Assembly (NCBI RefSeq): GCF_002080435.1
Contig: NZ_CP020539.1
Coordinates: 1 to 64,000, forward strand
Direction: 5' to 3'
DNA length: 64,000 nucleotides
Source: Sphingobium herbicidovorans
GTDB taxonomy: Bacteria; Pseudomonadota; Alphaproteobacteria; Sphingomonadales; Sphingomonadaceae
Part shown: one piece after another, positions 23,816 through 32,631 of the stretch
Numbering within the stretch: the stretch's first letter is position 1
Layout: every line of letters starts with the position of its first letter
The notes under the pieces: generated by a model
Told to the model about the DNA's origin: nothing
Database searches by the model: none
The model's input: the letters and a program-made list of their open reading frames with translations, nothing else
Translations under genes and position numbers: made by a program

Positions 23816-25129
23816 CTATATCGCACGGCTGTATCGCCCCTCCGCGGGGACGAGATAGGTGTCGAAACATGCCGCGATGCTGCGTGCATAGGGCAGCCCT
23901 TCCGCTGTCAGCACAATGCGGTCCCCGACCAGGCGCGCCAGGCCCAGATCAACGAAGGGCGCCAGGTCGAACACAGGCTGGGTGACATCGACATGGGCCT
24001 CTCCCTGACAGAGCAGATTCTCGATGATGCGGCCCCGGCGGCGGTCTTCAGGCGTCCGGTGCGTCCCGCGCGCGGCTGAAAGCTGCCCTTGCTCGACCAT
24101 GGTGCGCCACGGCCCTGCCTGCTTTTCATTCTGAACGATTAGGTCGGGAAACTGGCTGATCGCGCTCGCGCCAAGGCCCAGCAGGATTTCGGCCGGATCA
24201 TCGGTGAAGCCTTGGAAATTGCGGCGAAGCCTGCCGTCACGCGCGGCGCGGGCAAGGCCATCCTCTGGCAGAGCGAAGTGATCGAAGCCGATCGCCTGAT
24301 AACCCGCCGCGACCAGCATATCATGGCCATGCGCCGCCATATCGAAGCGGGTGGAAAGGTCCGGCAGAGCGGCGGCGTCGATCCGGCGCTGGCGCGGCAG
24401 CAGCTGCGGCATATGAGCATAGCCGAACAGGGCGATCCGCGCAGGCTTCATGCCGATGCTCGCCTCTATCGTGGAGGTGAGATCCTCGACCCGCTGGCCG
24501 GGCAAGCCGTACATCAGGTCGAAACCGATCGCGATGCCAGCTTTCGCCAGTTGATCGACGGCGCGTTCGACCAGGTCGAGCGGCTGGATGCGGCCGATGC
24601 GGGTCTGGACATGCGGCGTAAAGGTCTGGACCCCCAGGTTGACCCTGTCGATCCCGGTAGCCGCCAGCGTCTCGATCCATTGCGTATCGAGCCTGCGCGG
24701 GTCGAGCTCGACGGAAATCTCCGCACTGCCGGCGTCGAAGCACAGGAACAGTTGTTGCAGCAGGCGCACAAAATCGACGCGCGGCAGCGAATTGGGGCTG
24801 CCACCGCCAAAGGCGATCCTGACGACGCGACCCCGTTGGTCCAGATGCCGGGCGACCAGCGCGATTTCCCGCTCCAGCGCTTCGACATAGGCCGTCAGCC
24901 GCTGGGCGCGATTGGCGGCGCCGGTATTGCACCCGCAATACCAGCAAATGTCATGGCAGTAGGGGATGTGGAGATAGAGGGAGATTTCAGTGCCCGGCTG
25001 CACCGTGTCCATTCGCGTGGACAGGTCCGCCGCGCCCACTTCGCTGCTGAACTGGGCGGCGGTGGGATAGCTGGTGTAGCGCGGCACGGACCGGGCGAGC
25101 AGGTCGGGATGATATGTCCACATGACCAT
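23816..25129 (-). CDS. hemN: Oxygen-independent coproporphyrinogen III oxidase-type radical SAM protein (HemN)
   Basis: 437 aa. Radical SAM cluster motif PYCHDICWYCGC (Cys58, Cys62, Cys65, with Cys67), preceded by the HemN N-terminal VPRYTSYPTAAQFS, then IAFGGGSPNSLPR, FDLMYGLPGQ and a HemN C-terminal domain. Makes protoporphyrinogen for haem when oxygen is scarce, fitting the cbb3 oxidase genes next door. Start at 25129 chosen over 25159; ATG 25123 is a close alternative. An FNR-type box stands 36 bp upstream. Confidence 0.9.
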   Translation of the reverse strand: MVMWTYHPDLLARSVPRYTSYPTAAQFSSEVGAADLSTRMDTVQPGTEISLYLHIPYCHDICWYCGCNTGAANRAQRLTAYVEALEREIALVARHLDQRGRVVRIAFGGGSPNSLPRVDFVRLLQQLFLCFDAGSAEISVELDPRRLDTQWIETLAATGIDRVNLGVQTFTPHVQTRIGRIQPLDLVERAVDQLAKAGIAIGFDLMYGLPGQRVEDLTSTIEASIGMKPARIALFGYAHMPQLLPRQRRIDAAALPDLSTRFDMAAHGHDMLVAAGYQAIGFDHFALPEDGLARAARDGRLRRNFQGFTDDPAEILLGLGASAISQFPDLIVQNEKQAGPWRTMVEQGQLSAARGTHRTPEDRRRGRIIENLLCQGEAHVDVTQPVFDLAPFVDLGLARLVGDRIVLTAEGLPYARSIAACFDTYLVPAEGRYSRAI

Positions 25130-25158
25130 CCCGATCCCATGATGGGCGGCGCAGCACA

Positions 25159-25172
25159 TTGAGCAAGGTCAA
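25159..25172. promoter_or_regulatory. FNR-type box between hemN and ompW
   Basis: TTGAGCAAGGTCAA keeps the TTGA-N6-TCAA core, 8 of 10 positions against TTGAT-N4-ATCAA. For ompW the centre lies 84 bp before the ATG, giving a transcription start near 25207. For hemN the same spacing would put the start almost at the start codon. OmpW and HemN genes are FNR-controlled in several bacteria. Confidence 0.5.
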
Positions 25173-25249
25173 ATCTCCAATTGTGCAGGATCAATGCGGC
25201 GCATGCAGCGCATCGGCAAATCAGTGTCTCCAACAACAGGGGTGGAGAT

Positions 25250-25918
25250 ATGGCTATGACATTCAGGAATATTCTGCTCGGCGCGGCTGCCATGGGCGCG
25301 CTGGCGACGGGTCAAGCGCAAGCGGCGCAGGGCGATGTGCTGGTCCGGCTGCGCGGCGTCATGGTCGCGCCCAATGAAAAGAGCGGCAGCGTGCTTCCCG
25401 GCTTTCCCAGTGAAAAGGTGAAGGTGGATGACAGCGTCATGCCGGAAATCGACATCAGCTACATGGCCACCGACCATATCGGGTTCGAACTGATCGCCGC
25501 GACCACCAAACATGGCGCCAGCGGGCGCACCGGCGTTACCGGATCAATCGGCAAGCTTGCATCAACCTGGGTTCTGCCGCCGACGCTGACGGTGCAATAT
25601 CATTTCCTGCCCGACGCAAAAGTCCGCCCCTATGTCGGTGCGGGGATCAACTATACGCTTTTCTATAATGAAAGGGCGTCGAACGCACTGGAAGGCGCAG
25701 TAGGCGCAACCCGCGTCCATATGTCTGACAGTGTCGGCTGGGCAGGTCAGGCTGGCGTCGATATCGGCCTGAACGACCGGCTGTTCCTCAATCTGGACGT
25801 CAAATATATCGACATCGACACCAGGGTAAGACTGACCACCGGCGCCGCTGGCGTGCAGCGCGTCAAGGTGAGCCTTGATCCCTTCGTCTTTGGTATCGGC
25901 ATCGGCATGAAGCTGTAA
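25250..25918 (+). CDS. ompW: OmpW-family outer-membrane protein
   Basis: 222 aa. Signal peptide FRNILLGAAAMGALATGQAQA, then an eight-stranded barrel pattern: GDVLVRLRGVMVAPNEKSG, PEIDISYMATDHIGFELIAA, LPPTLTVQYHFLPDAKVRPYVGAGINYTLFY, and a final LDPFVFGIGIGMKL ending in the OmpW-style alternating hydrophobics. OmpW forms a small hydrophobic channel, which could carry hydrophobic compounds such as steroids across the outer membrane. Start MAMTF at 25250 after GGTGGAG; an ATG two codons later is possible. Confidence 0.88.
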   Translation: MAMTFRNILLGAAAMGALATGQAQAAQGDVLVRLRGVMVAPNEKSGSVLPGFPSEKVKVDDSVMPEIDISYMATDHIGFELIAATTKHGASGRTGVTGSIGKLASTWVLPPTLTVQYHFLPDAKVRPYVGAGINYTLFYNERASNALEGAVGATRVHMSDSVGWAGQAGVDIGLNDRLFLNLDVKYIDIDTRVRLTTGAAGVQRVKVSLDPFVFGIGIGMKL

Positions 25919-25958
25919 TGACCGATTGCGGCGGTGCGTGGTTGCACGCCCCGCCGCT

Positions 25959-26321
25959 TCATGTCGATGCCAACGCCTTCACCACGAAGGGCAGGCGCTC
26001 GCCATCCGGTCCTGTCAGGGTGAGATAGCTGCCCGGCATGATCGCGTGCGTGTTCAGCCGGAAAATCCTTTCATCATCCTCATCCCCCCTTTCATAGGAC
26101 AGCGTCCAGCCCGCAGGGGTATGGAGCAGACAACCGTGATGGTCTGGCTCATTCGGCCAGAAGCGGCGAACCGTCGCCAGTTCGGGATGACGCTGGTACT
26201 CATGTTCGTCGATCAGGCCATCCGGCCCCAGCGGCAACCGCAGCACATAGCTGCGCGCGGCCGAACCGTTGGGAAAGGCATGCGTGCGTGCGAGTTCAAG
26301 GCGTATCGTCGTCCATGTCAT
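25959..26321 (-). CDS. Conserved-looking hypothetical protein beside fixL
   Basis: 120 aa, soluble, no signal or membrane segment. Starts MTWTTIRLELARTHAFPNG, has SYVLRLPLGPDGLIDEHEYQRHPELATVRRFWPNEPDHHG and ends LTGPDGERLPFVVKALAS. Codon use is normal for the region and it is divergent from fixL with 125 bp between starts, so it is probably a real gene. No family recognised; the position suggests a link to the oxygen-sensing system. Confidence 0.65.
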   Translation of the reverse strand: MTWTTIRLELARTHAFPNGSAARSYVLRLPLGPDGLIDEHEYQRHPELATVRRFWPNEPDHHGCLLHTPAGWTLSYERGDEDDERIFRLNTHAIMPGSYLTLTGPDGERLPFVVKALAST

Positions 26322-26446
26322 GCCCTACTCAATCCGATTCCCACGTGAGAAAGGATATACGGACTATCCCGGAGGGCGGTGCAGGCGCATTCAATCGGCC
26401 CTTTGCCGCTCTTGCTGGCCCATTGAAGAATGGGCATTGTGCGGGA

Positions 26447-27598
26447 ATGGGTGTTGCGGATGATGAAATTGATGACTTGAGCGCGCGCGAACACAGCCTG
26501 GAACAGGCGTTGCTGGGATCGATCCTGGCCACCGTCCCTGACGCGCTGATTGTCATCGACATGAAGGGACAGATCATTTCGTTCAGCGCCGCGGCGCAGC
26601 GCATGTTCCAATATGCCGAAAGTGACGTGCTGGGCGAAAACATCTCCATGCTGATGCCATCCCCCGACCGGGAACGGCATGACGGCTATATCAACCATTA
26701 TCTTGGCACCGGCGAAAAGCGGATCATCGGCATCGGGCGTCTTACCAGCGCGCGGCGGCGGGACGGGTCCGTCTTTCCCATCGAGCTGTCCGTTGGCGAG
26801 GTGCATGATCAGGGCAAGCGACTGTTCACGGGCTTCATCCGCGATCTGACCGAACGGCAACAGGCTGAAACGCGCGTCGCCGACCTGCAGGCGGAACTGG
26901 CGCATGCGAGCCGTGTCACCGCCATGGGCACGCTGGCCTCCGCGCTTGCCCACGAACTGAACCAGCCTTTGACCGCGATCGCCAATTATCTGGAGGCAGG
27001 GCGCGACATGCTGGACAGCGACCAGCCCGTCGACCGCGAACTGCTGCGCGAGGCGATGGCGGAGAGCGCGGCCCAGGCCCTGCGTGCTGGCGAGATCATC
27101 CGTTCGCTTCGCGAGTTCATCAAGCGCGGGGAGACCATGCGCCAGCCCGAGCCGTTGCGCGGCCTGCTGGCGGAAGGCACGGCCTTGGCCTTCATTGGCG
27201 CTGACAGCCGGGGCATCGACATGGACATCAGCGTCGACCGGCGAGTGGACGAGGTTTTCGTCAACCGCGTCCAGCTGCAACAGGTAATCATCAATCTGGT
27301 CAGAAACGCGGTTGACGCAATGGCGAACAGCCCCGCCCGGATTCTCCGCCTGTCCGCCGCTCCGGCAGAGGATGGCCGCGTGGAAGTAGTGGTGTCCGAC
27401 AGCGGTCCGGGTCTTGATCCCGACATGTCGCGGACGCTCTTCACCCCCTTCACGACCACCAAGGCGTCGGGCATGGGCGTCGGACTGTCCATATGCCAGA
27501 CCATTGTGGAGGGTCATGGCGGGCGCATCTGGGCCGAACCGTCGCAATGGGGCGGCGCGGCCTTTCATTTCACATTAGACGCAGCGGACGGAGCATGA
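26447..27598 (+). CDS. fixL: FixL oxygen-sensing histidine kinase
   Basis: 383 aa, one haem-binding PAS domain (residues about 20-135) and a histidine kinase. The haem-pocket signature RHDGYINHYLGTGEKRIIGIGR gives the haem ligand His78 and the FixL-type Arg98. His169 in ALAHELNQP is the phosphorylation site. NLVRNAVDAM, DSGPGLDP and GMGVGLSICQTIVEGHGG are the ATP-binding boxes. No membrane helices, as in soluble FixL. Overlaps fixJ by ATGA. The start at 26447 has a weak ribosome site; upstream extension lacks family character. Confidence 0.93.
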   Translation: MGVADDEIDDLSAREHSLEQALLGSILATVPDALIVIDMKGQIISFSAAAQRMFQYAESDVLGENISMLMPSPDRERHDGYINHYLGTGEKRIIGIGRLTSARRRDGSVFPIELSVGEVHDQGKRLFTGFIRDLTERQQAETRVADLQAELAHASRVTAMGTLASALAHELNQPLTAIANYLEAGRDMLDSDQPVDRELLREAMAESAAQALRAGEIIRSLREFIKRGETMRQPEPLRGLLAEGTALAFIGADSRGIDMDISVDRRVDEVFVNRVQLQQVIINLVRNAVDAMANSPARILRLSAAPAEDGRVEVVVSDSGPGLDPDMSRTLFTPFTTTKASGMGVGLSICQTIVEGHGGRIWAEPSQWGGAAFHFTLDAADGA

Positions 27599-28206
27599 GC
27601 GAACCCTATCCCATCTATGTCGTGGACGATGACGAGGCGATCCGCCGGTCGCTGTCGTTCATGCTGAAGACCAGCGGCTATGCGGTGCAGCTGTTCGCAA
27701 GCGGCGTCGAGTTTCTTCGCGAGGCGGGCGATCTCGCTCCCGGCTGCGTGCTGCTGGACGTAAGGATGCCGGACATCGACGGGCTGGAGGTGCAGCGCGA
27801 AATGCGCGCGCGCGGTATCATGCTGCCGGTCGTGATCATGACCGGCCATGGTGACATCGACATGGCCGTCAGCGCTATGAAAGCCGGGGCAAGCGATTTC
27901 ATCGAAAAGCCATTTGAAAAGGCGGCGCTGCTGGGTTGCGTGGAGGCGGCGCGGAAGTTGTCGCTCGCTGATCGGGGCGCCAGCGCCCGCGCGAAGGACG
28001 CCCACGCCCGCCTCAACATCCTGACCGAACGAGAGCGTGAGGTGCTGGATGGGCTGGTCGAGGGTCTGCCGAACAAGACAATCGCCTATGATCTGGGGAT
28101 CAGCCCGCGCACGGTGGAAATCCATCGCGCCAACCTGATGCACAAGCTGGAGGTCAAAAGCCTCGCCGAAGCGCTGCGCATCGCGTTTCATGCGTCGCAG
28201 GATTAG
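27595..28206 (+). CDS. fixJ: FixJ response regulator
   Basis: 203 aa. Receiver domain with acidic pocket VVDDDEAIRR and phospho-acceptor Asp55 in CVLLDVRMPDIDG, Thr in VVIMTGHGDIDMAVSAMKAGASDFIEKPF. LuxR-type helix-turn-helix LTEREREVLDGLVEGLPNKTIAYDLGISPRTVEIHRANLMHKL. FixJ phosphorylated by FixL at low oxygen activates the fixK/fnr-type gene downstream. 50 bp separates it from fnr. Confidence 0.94.
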   Translation: MSEPYPIYVVDDDEAIRRSLSFMLKTSGYAVQLFASGVEFLREAGDLAPGCVLLDVRMPDIDGLEVQREMRARGIMLPVVIMTGHGDIDMAVSAMKAGASDFIEKPFEKAALLGCVEAARKLSLADRGASARAKDAHARLNILTEREREVLDGLVEGLPNKTIAYDLGISPRTVEIHRANLMHKLEVKSLAEALRIAFHASQD

Positions 28207-28209
28207 CGA

Positions 28210-28231
28210 CCTAGGGATAATTACGGATAGG
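28210..28231. promoter_or_regulatory. Possible FixJ-type box before fnr
   Basis: The minus strand reads CGTAATTATCCCTAGG, resembling FixJ-box sequences, with outer CCTA (28210-28213) and TAGG (28228-28231). It is only 26-47 bp before the fnr start, close for an activator site unless the leader is very short. A weak call from memory of the motif. Confidence 0.25.
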
Positions 28232-28256
28232 TCTGGGCCGCGGGCGAGGGCAGGCA

Positions 28257-29009
28257 ATGCCCATGGACATGCAATTTGATCTGGCGCAAATCGCGCCCGT
28301 TAAGACAGCGCCGGACGCAGGTTGCGGCGCCCAATATTGCGACCGCTGCGAAGTGCGCGACCGGGCGATCTGCGCGGACCTGGAGGCGACGGACCGGACC
28401 ACACTCAACCGCATTGGACGCCGGGCCGTGCTGAAGGCCGGGCAAACCGTCATGTGGGAAGGCGACAGTTCGACCCTGGTCGCCAATGTGATCGAAGGCA
28501 CGCTGAAACTGTCCACATCGACCGCCGACGGACGCGAACAGATTGTTGGCGTCGTCTATGCTTCCGACTTCATCGGTCGCCCATTTGGGTCTTACACACC
28601 GCATAGCGTGACGGCGCTGACCGATGCGCGGCTATGCCTTTATCCACGAGGCGCTTTCGATGGCTTCGCGCGGGAACATCCGGCGCTGGAGCATCGGCTG
28701 TTGCAGCGGACGCTCGACGATCTTGACCGGACACGGGCCTGGATGCTGTTGCTTGGCCGAAAAAATGCGCGGGAAAAGGTCGCGACCCTGCTGCTCGACA
28801 TGCGCAATCGTGTGCAGGCGGACGCGCAGGGAACGATCGAATTGCCGCTGTCCCGGCAGCAGATCGCGGACGTCCTTGGGCTGACGATAGAGACCGTGTC
28901 GCGGCAGGTTACAGAGCTGAAACGCAAAGGCGTGATCGCGCTTGTGGGCCGCCGGGGCGTACGGATCTGCGATGTCGAACAGTTGGAAAGCATCGCAGAG
29001 GGCGAGTGA
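28257..29009 (+). CDS. fnrL: FNR/FixK-type Crp-family regulator with cluster cysteines
   Basis: 250 aa. N-terminal cysteines C23, C28, C31, C39 (CGAQYCDRCEVRDRAIC) plus C127 in the cNMP-like domain match the arrangement that holds a [4Fe-4S] cluster in FNR. The DNA-reading helix has E212, S215 and R216 (IETVSRQ), which read TTGAT-type half sites. It lies directly downstream of fixLJ, in the usual place of fixK, so the oxygen signal would be read twice: by haem in FixL and by Fe-S here. Probable controller of the five boxes noted in this window. Confidence 0.88.
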   Translation: MPMDMQFDLAQIAPVKTAPDAGCGAQYCDRCEVRDRAICADLEATDRTTLNRIGRRAVLKAGQTVMWEGDSSTLVANVIEGTLKLSTSTADGREQIVGVVYASDFIGRPFGSYTPHSVTALTDARLCLYPRGAFDGFAREHPALEHRLLQRTLDDLDRTRAWMLLLGRKNAREKVATLLLDMRNRVQADAQGTIELPLSRQQIADVLGLTIETVSRQVTELKRKGVIALVGRRGVRICDVEQLESIAEGE

Positions 29010-29087
29010 CGGCACATCTGCTGGCATGATGCGGCCAAGACATCCCGCCGAATAAGGACATTCCCCTACATACCGCCTGCGTCCGCT

Positions 29088-29101
29088 TTGACAGGGATCA
29101 A
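29088..29101 (+). promoter_or_regulatory. FNR-type box upstream of ccoN
   Basis: TTGACAGGGATCAA matches TTGAT-N4-ATCAA at 9 of 10. The centre is 65 bp before the ccoN ATG, giving a transcription start near 29136 and a 23-base leader. Classic position for FNR/FixK activation of the cco operon. Confidence 0.8.
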
Positions 29102-29158
29102 TGCGTAATGCGGGCTTCGCGAGCATCGGAAGCCACGAGCCTATGGTGGGGGAATCCG

Positions 29159-30817
29159 ATGGATCAATTGCTGTTGAAGACGGGCGGCTGGTTTGTGCTG
29201 GCGCTGCTGGCATTTCTTGCGGCCTTGGGCGCGGTCGACTCTGGATTTGCGGTGCATATGGGCATCATCTGCGCGGCGGCTCTGACCGCTGCGGTGCTGA
29301 CCATGCGGCATGCCGATTATGAAGCGATTGCACGCGGGTTGCTGAAAATGCCCGCTGATCCGGGGAAATATGACGATGATCCGATCCGCTGGGGCGTGAT
29401 CGCGACGGTATTCTGGGGCTTGGCGGGCTTTCTCGCCGGGCTCTACATCGCCTTGCAACTCGCCTTTCCGGCTCTCAACCTTGGGCTGGAATATACCAGT
29501 TTTGGCCGGTTGCGTCCGCTGCACACATCGGCGGTGATCTTCGCCTTTGGCGGCAATGCGCTGATCGCGACCAGCTTTTACGTCGTGCAGCGCACATGCC
29601 GGGCGCGGCTGGCCTTCCCAGGGCTCGCCCGCTTCGTCTTCTGGGGCTATCAGCTATTCATCGTGCTGGCGGCAACCGGCTATGTGCTGGGCATCACCGA
29701 AGGCCGCGAATATGCCGAGCCGGAATGGTATGTTGACCTGTGGCTGACGATCGTCTGGGTCGCTTATCTCGTCGTGTTCGGCGGGACGATATTAAGGCGC
29801 AGCGAACCGCATATCTATGTGGCGAACTGGTTCTATCTCAGCTTCATCCTGACCATCGCGATGCTGCACATCGTCAACAATCTTTCCATGCCGGTCAGCT
29901 TGCTGGGGTCCAAGAGCTACAGCGCTTTCGCGGGCATGCAGGATGCGCTGACCCAATGGTGGTACGGGCATAATGCGGTCGGTTTCTTCCTGACGGCCGG
30001 TTTTCTGGCCATGATGTATTATTTCGTTCCCAAGCAGGCGGAGCGGCCGGTCTATAGTTATCGCCTGTCGATCATCCACTTCTGGTCGCTGATCTTCCTC
30101 TATATCTGGGCGGGACCGCATCACCTGCACTACACCGCGCTGCCCGACTGGGCGCAGACGTTGGGCATGGTTTTTTCGGTCATGCTGTGGATGCCCAGCT
30201 GGGGCGGCATGATCAATGGCCTCATGACGCTGAACGGTGCATGGGACCGCATCCGCACCGACCCGATCATTCGCATGATGGTGATGGCGCTGGCCTTCTA
30301 CGGCATGTCCACCTTTGAAGGGCCGATGATGTCGGTGAAGGCGGTGAACAGCCTGTCGCACTACACCGAATGGACCATCGGCCATGTGCATAGCGGCGCG
30401 CTTGGGTGGAACGGCCTCATCACCTTCGCCTGCCTATATTACCTCACGCCCCGGCTGTGGAAGCGGGAACGCCTTTACTCCCTGCGGCTGGTGAACTGGC
30501 ATTTCTGGCTCGCGACGCTGGGGATCGTCCTCTACGCCGCGTCGATGTGGGTCGCGGGCATTATGCAGGGACTCATGTGGCGCGAATATGGGGCCGATGG
30601 CTACCTTGTCTACGCCTTCTCCGAAGTCGTGAGCGCCATGTTCCCCATGTACGTCATCCGGGCGGCCGGCGGCCTGATGTACCTCGCCGGCGCGATCATC
30701 ATGGCCTGGAACATAGGCAGGACCATAGCGGGCAGCCCGCTCCGGGACGAAAAGCCGATGAACGACGCTGCCTATGATGTCGCCGCAGACCGGCCGCTCG
30801 TCACCCAGCCTGCCTGA
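29159..30817 (+). CDS. ccoN: CcoN, catalytic subunit of cbb3-type cytochrome c oxidase
   Basis: 552 aa, about 14 membrane helices. Haem b and b3/CuB ligand segments are visible: [80 protein letters not shown], and [17 protein letters not shown]. High-affinity proton-pumping terminal oxidase used at low oxygen. Includes a 60-70 residue N-terminal extension with two extra helices. The start at 29159 follows GTGGGGGAA; an FNR-type box is upstream. Confidence 0.96.
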   Translation: MDQLLLKTGGWFVLALLAFLAALGAVDSGFAVHMGIICAAALTAAVLTMRHADYEAIARGLLKMPADPGKYDDDPIRWGVIATVFWGLAGFLAGLYIALQLAFPALNLGLEYTSFGRLRPLHTSAVIFAFGGNALIATSFYVVQRTCRARLAFPGLARFVFWGYQLFIVLAATGYVLGITEGREYAEPEWYVDLWLTIVWVAYLVVFGGTILRRSEPHIYVANWFYLSFILTIAMLHIVNNLSMPVSLLGSKSYSAFAGMQDALTQWWYGHNAVGFFLTAGFLAMMYYFVPKQAERPVYSYRLSIIHFWSLIFLYIWAGPHHLHYTALPDWAQTLGMVFSVMLWMPSWGGMINGLMTLNGAWDRIRTDPIIRMMVMALAFYGMSTFEGPMMSVKAVNSLSHYTEWTIGHVHSGALGWNGLITFACLYYLTPRLWKRERLYSLRLVNWHFWLATLGIVLYAASMWVAGIMQGLMWREYGADGYLVYAFSEVVSAMFPMYVIRAAGGLMYLAGAIIMAWNIGRTIAGSPLRDEKPMNDAAYDVAADRPLVTQPA

Positions 30818-30831
30818 GGGAGTAACCGAAA

Positions 30832-31566
30832 ATGGCAACCAAATTCTTCGACCATGGCAAGCTGGAGCGGAATGTCTCTTTGCTGGGTATAGCTTCCCTC
30901 ATCGTAGTCGCCATCGGCGGCATCGTAGAGATCGCGCCGCTGTTCTGGATCGACAACACGATTGAGAAAGTGGAAGGCATGCGCCCTTACACGCCGCTGG
31001 AGCTGGCAGGCCGCAACATCTACATCCGCGAGGGATGTTATAATTGTCACAGCCAGATGATCCGTCCGTTCCGGGACGAAACGGAACGCTATGGCCATTA
31101 CAGCCTTGCCGCCGAAAGCATGTACGATCATCCGTTCCAGTGGGGGTCGAAGCGCACGGGACCGGACCTCGCCCGCGTGGGCGGCAGATATTCGGACGAA
31201 TGGCATGTCCAGCATCTGAAAGACCCGCGCGCGGTCGTGCCGGAATCGATCATGCCCGGCTATGCCTTCCTCGCCAGTCGCGCGCTCAAGCTGCCCGACA
31301 TGCGCAAGGACTTGGCCGCGCTCAACAATGTCGGCGTGCCCTATACCGAAGACGACATCGCCAAGGCCAATGACGACCTGAAGGCGCAGGCCGATCCCGA
31401 TGCGGATGCGGGCGACCTCATCAAACGCTATCCCAAGGCACAGGCAAGGGATTTTGACGGCAATCCCGGCCAGTTGACCGAGATGGATGCGCTGGTCGCC
31501 TACCTCCAGATGCTGGGCACGCTGGTCGATGTGGACAGCGCCAGGCCGCAGGAGGTCGAACGATGA
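30832..31566 (+). CDS. ccoO: CcoO, monohaem cytochrome c subunit of cbb3 oxidase
   Basis: 244 aa. N-terminal membrane anchor ([27 protein letters not shown]) and one haem c site C69-x-x-C72-H73 in [26 protein letters not shown]. The distal Met is in [11 protein letters not shown]. Passes electrons from CcoP to CcoN. Starts 14 bp after ccoN and overlaps ccoQ by 4 bp. Confidence 0.96.
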   Translation: MATKFFDHGKLERNVSLLGIASLIVVAIGGIVEIAPLFWIDNTIEKVEGMRPYTPLELAGRNIYIREGCYNCHSQMIRPFRDETERYGHYSLAAESMYDHPFQWGSKRTGPDLARVGGRYSDEWHVQHLKDPRAVVPESIMPGYAFLASRALKLPDMRKDLAALNNVGVPYTEDDIAKANDDLKAQADPDADAGDLIKRYPKAQARDFDGNPGQLTEMDALVAYLQMLGTLVDVDSARPQEVER

Positions 31567-31730
31567 GCTATGACGCCCTGCGCCATTTCGCCGACAGCTG
31601 GGGGCTGGTTTTCATGGGCCTGCTCTACCTCATCCTGATCGGCTGGCTCTTCCTGCCCCACGGGCGACAGCGCAGCGCCGAAGCCGCGCGCGCCATCTTC
31701 GAGGATCAGACGGAGGCCGACAATGGCTGA
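31563..31730 (+). CDS. ccoQ: CcoQ, small cbb3 oxidase subunit
   Basis: 55 aa: [18 protein letters not shown] then [16 protein letters not shown], one membrane helix followed by a charged tail ([15 protein letters not shown]). Standard CcoQ/FixQ size and position between ccoO and ccoP. Overlaps both neighbours (ATGA with ccoO, 8 bp with ccoP). Confidence 0.93.
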   Translation: MSYDALRHFADSWGLVFMGLLYLILIGWLFLPHGRQRSAEAARAIFEDQTEADNG

Positions 31731-32628
31731 GGACAAGCGTATCGACGCCGCGACGGGGACCGAAATCAAGCTTCATGAGTGGGACGGCATCCAGGAACTG
31801 GACACGCCGTTGCCGCGCTGGTGGCTGTGGACCTTCTATGCGACGATCCTGTTTGCGATCGGCTACATGGTCGCTTATCCGGCCTGGCCGATGATCGACC
31901 GGGCGACCGCCGGGTTGCTGGGCTGGTCGAGCCGAGGGGCGCTGGACAAGGAACTTGCGGCCCGCGAACAGCAGATCGCGCCGATCCGCCAGGCGATCGC
32001 AGAGACGTCCGTCACCGTCCTGCCGCAACGCCCCCAACTGATGCAGGCGGCAATCGAGGGCGGACGCGCGGCTTTTCGCGTGCATTGTGTGCAGTGCCAC
32101 GGATCGGGCGCGGCGGGATCAAAGGGTTATCCCAATCTCAACGACGACGACTGGCTGTGGGGCGGTGACATTGCCGCCATTGAAAAGACGATCGCCGATG
32201 GCGTGCGCAACCCGGATCATCAGGCGACGCGGCAATCGCTCATGCCTGCCTTCGGCAAGGACCAGCTGCTGACGGCGGCGCAAGTGGATGACGTCGTGGC
32301 GCATGTCCGGGCGATCAGCGGGCAGCACAGGGCGAACGCCGCATCGCGGCGTGGGGCGAAGGTCTTTGCCGACAATTGTGCGGTCTGCCATGGCCCAGCG
32401 GGCGCGGGCGACCGGACGGTCGGTGCGCCGAACCTGGCCGATGCCATCTGGCTTTATGGCGGGGATGCGGATTCGATCCGCGATACGGTGTGGAACAGCC
32501 GCCGTGGCGTGATGCCGCGATGGGACGACAAGCTGGACAAGGTGACCGTCCGAATGCTGGCGGCCTATGTTCACAGTCTAGGCGGGGGCGAGACCAAGCC
32601 GGAAACCCGTGCAGAGCCGGGCGGCTGA
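31723..32628 (+). CDS. ccoP: CcoP, dihaem cytochrome c subunit of cbb3 oxidase
   Basis: 301 aa. N-terminal KLHEWDGIQELDTPLPRWW is the CcoP signature, followed by a membrane helix and two haem c sites: C122-x-x-C125-H126 (HCVQCHGSG) and C219-x-x-C222-H223 (NCAVCHGPAG). First electron acceptor of the oxidase. Only one clear membrane helix in the N-terminal part. Confidence 0.95.
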   Translation: MAEDKRIDAATGTEIKLHEWDGIQELDTPLPRWWLWTFYATILFAIGYMVAYPAWPMIDRATAGLLGWSSRGALDKELAAREQQIAPIRQAIAETSVTVLPQRPQLMQAAIEGGRAAFRVHCVQCHGSGAAGSKGYPNLNDDDWLWGGDIAAIEKTIADGVRNPDHQATRQSLMPAFGKDQLLTAAQVDDVVAHVRAISGQHRANAASRRGAKVFADNCAVCHGPAGAGDRTVGAPNLADAIWLYGGDADSIRDTVWNSRRGVMPRWDDKLDKVTVRMLAAYVHSLGGGETKPETRAEPGG

Positions 32629-32631
32629 GCC

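Noticed and set aside
23514..23889. Open frames of about 100 codons between hemN and the globin unit
   Set aside because: Low-complexity Arg/Pro/Ser composition, overlapping each other on both strands, no ribosome site.
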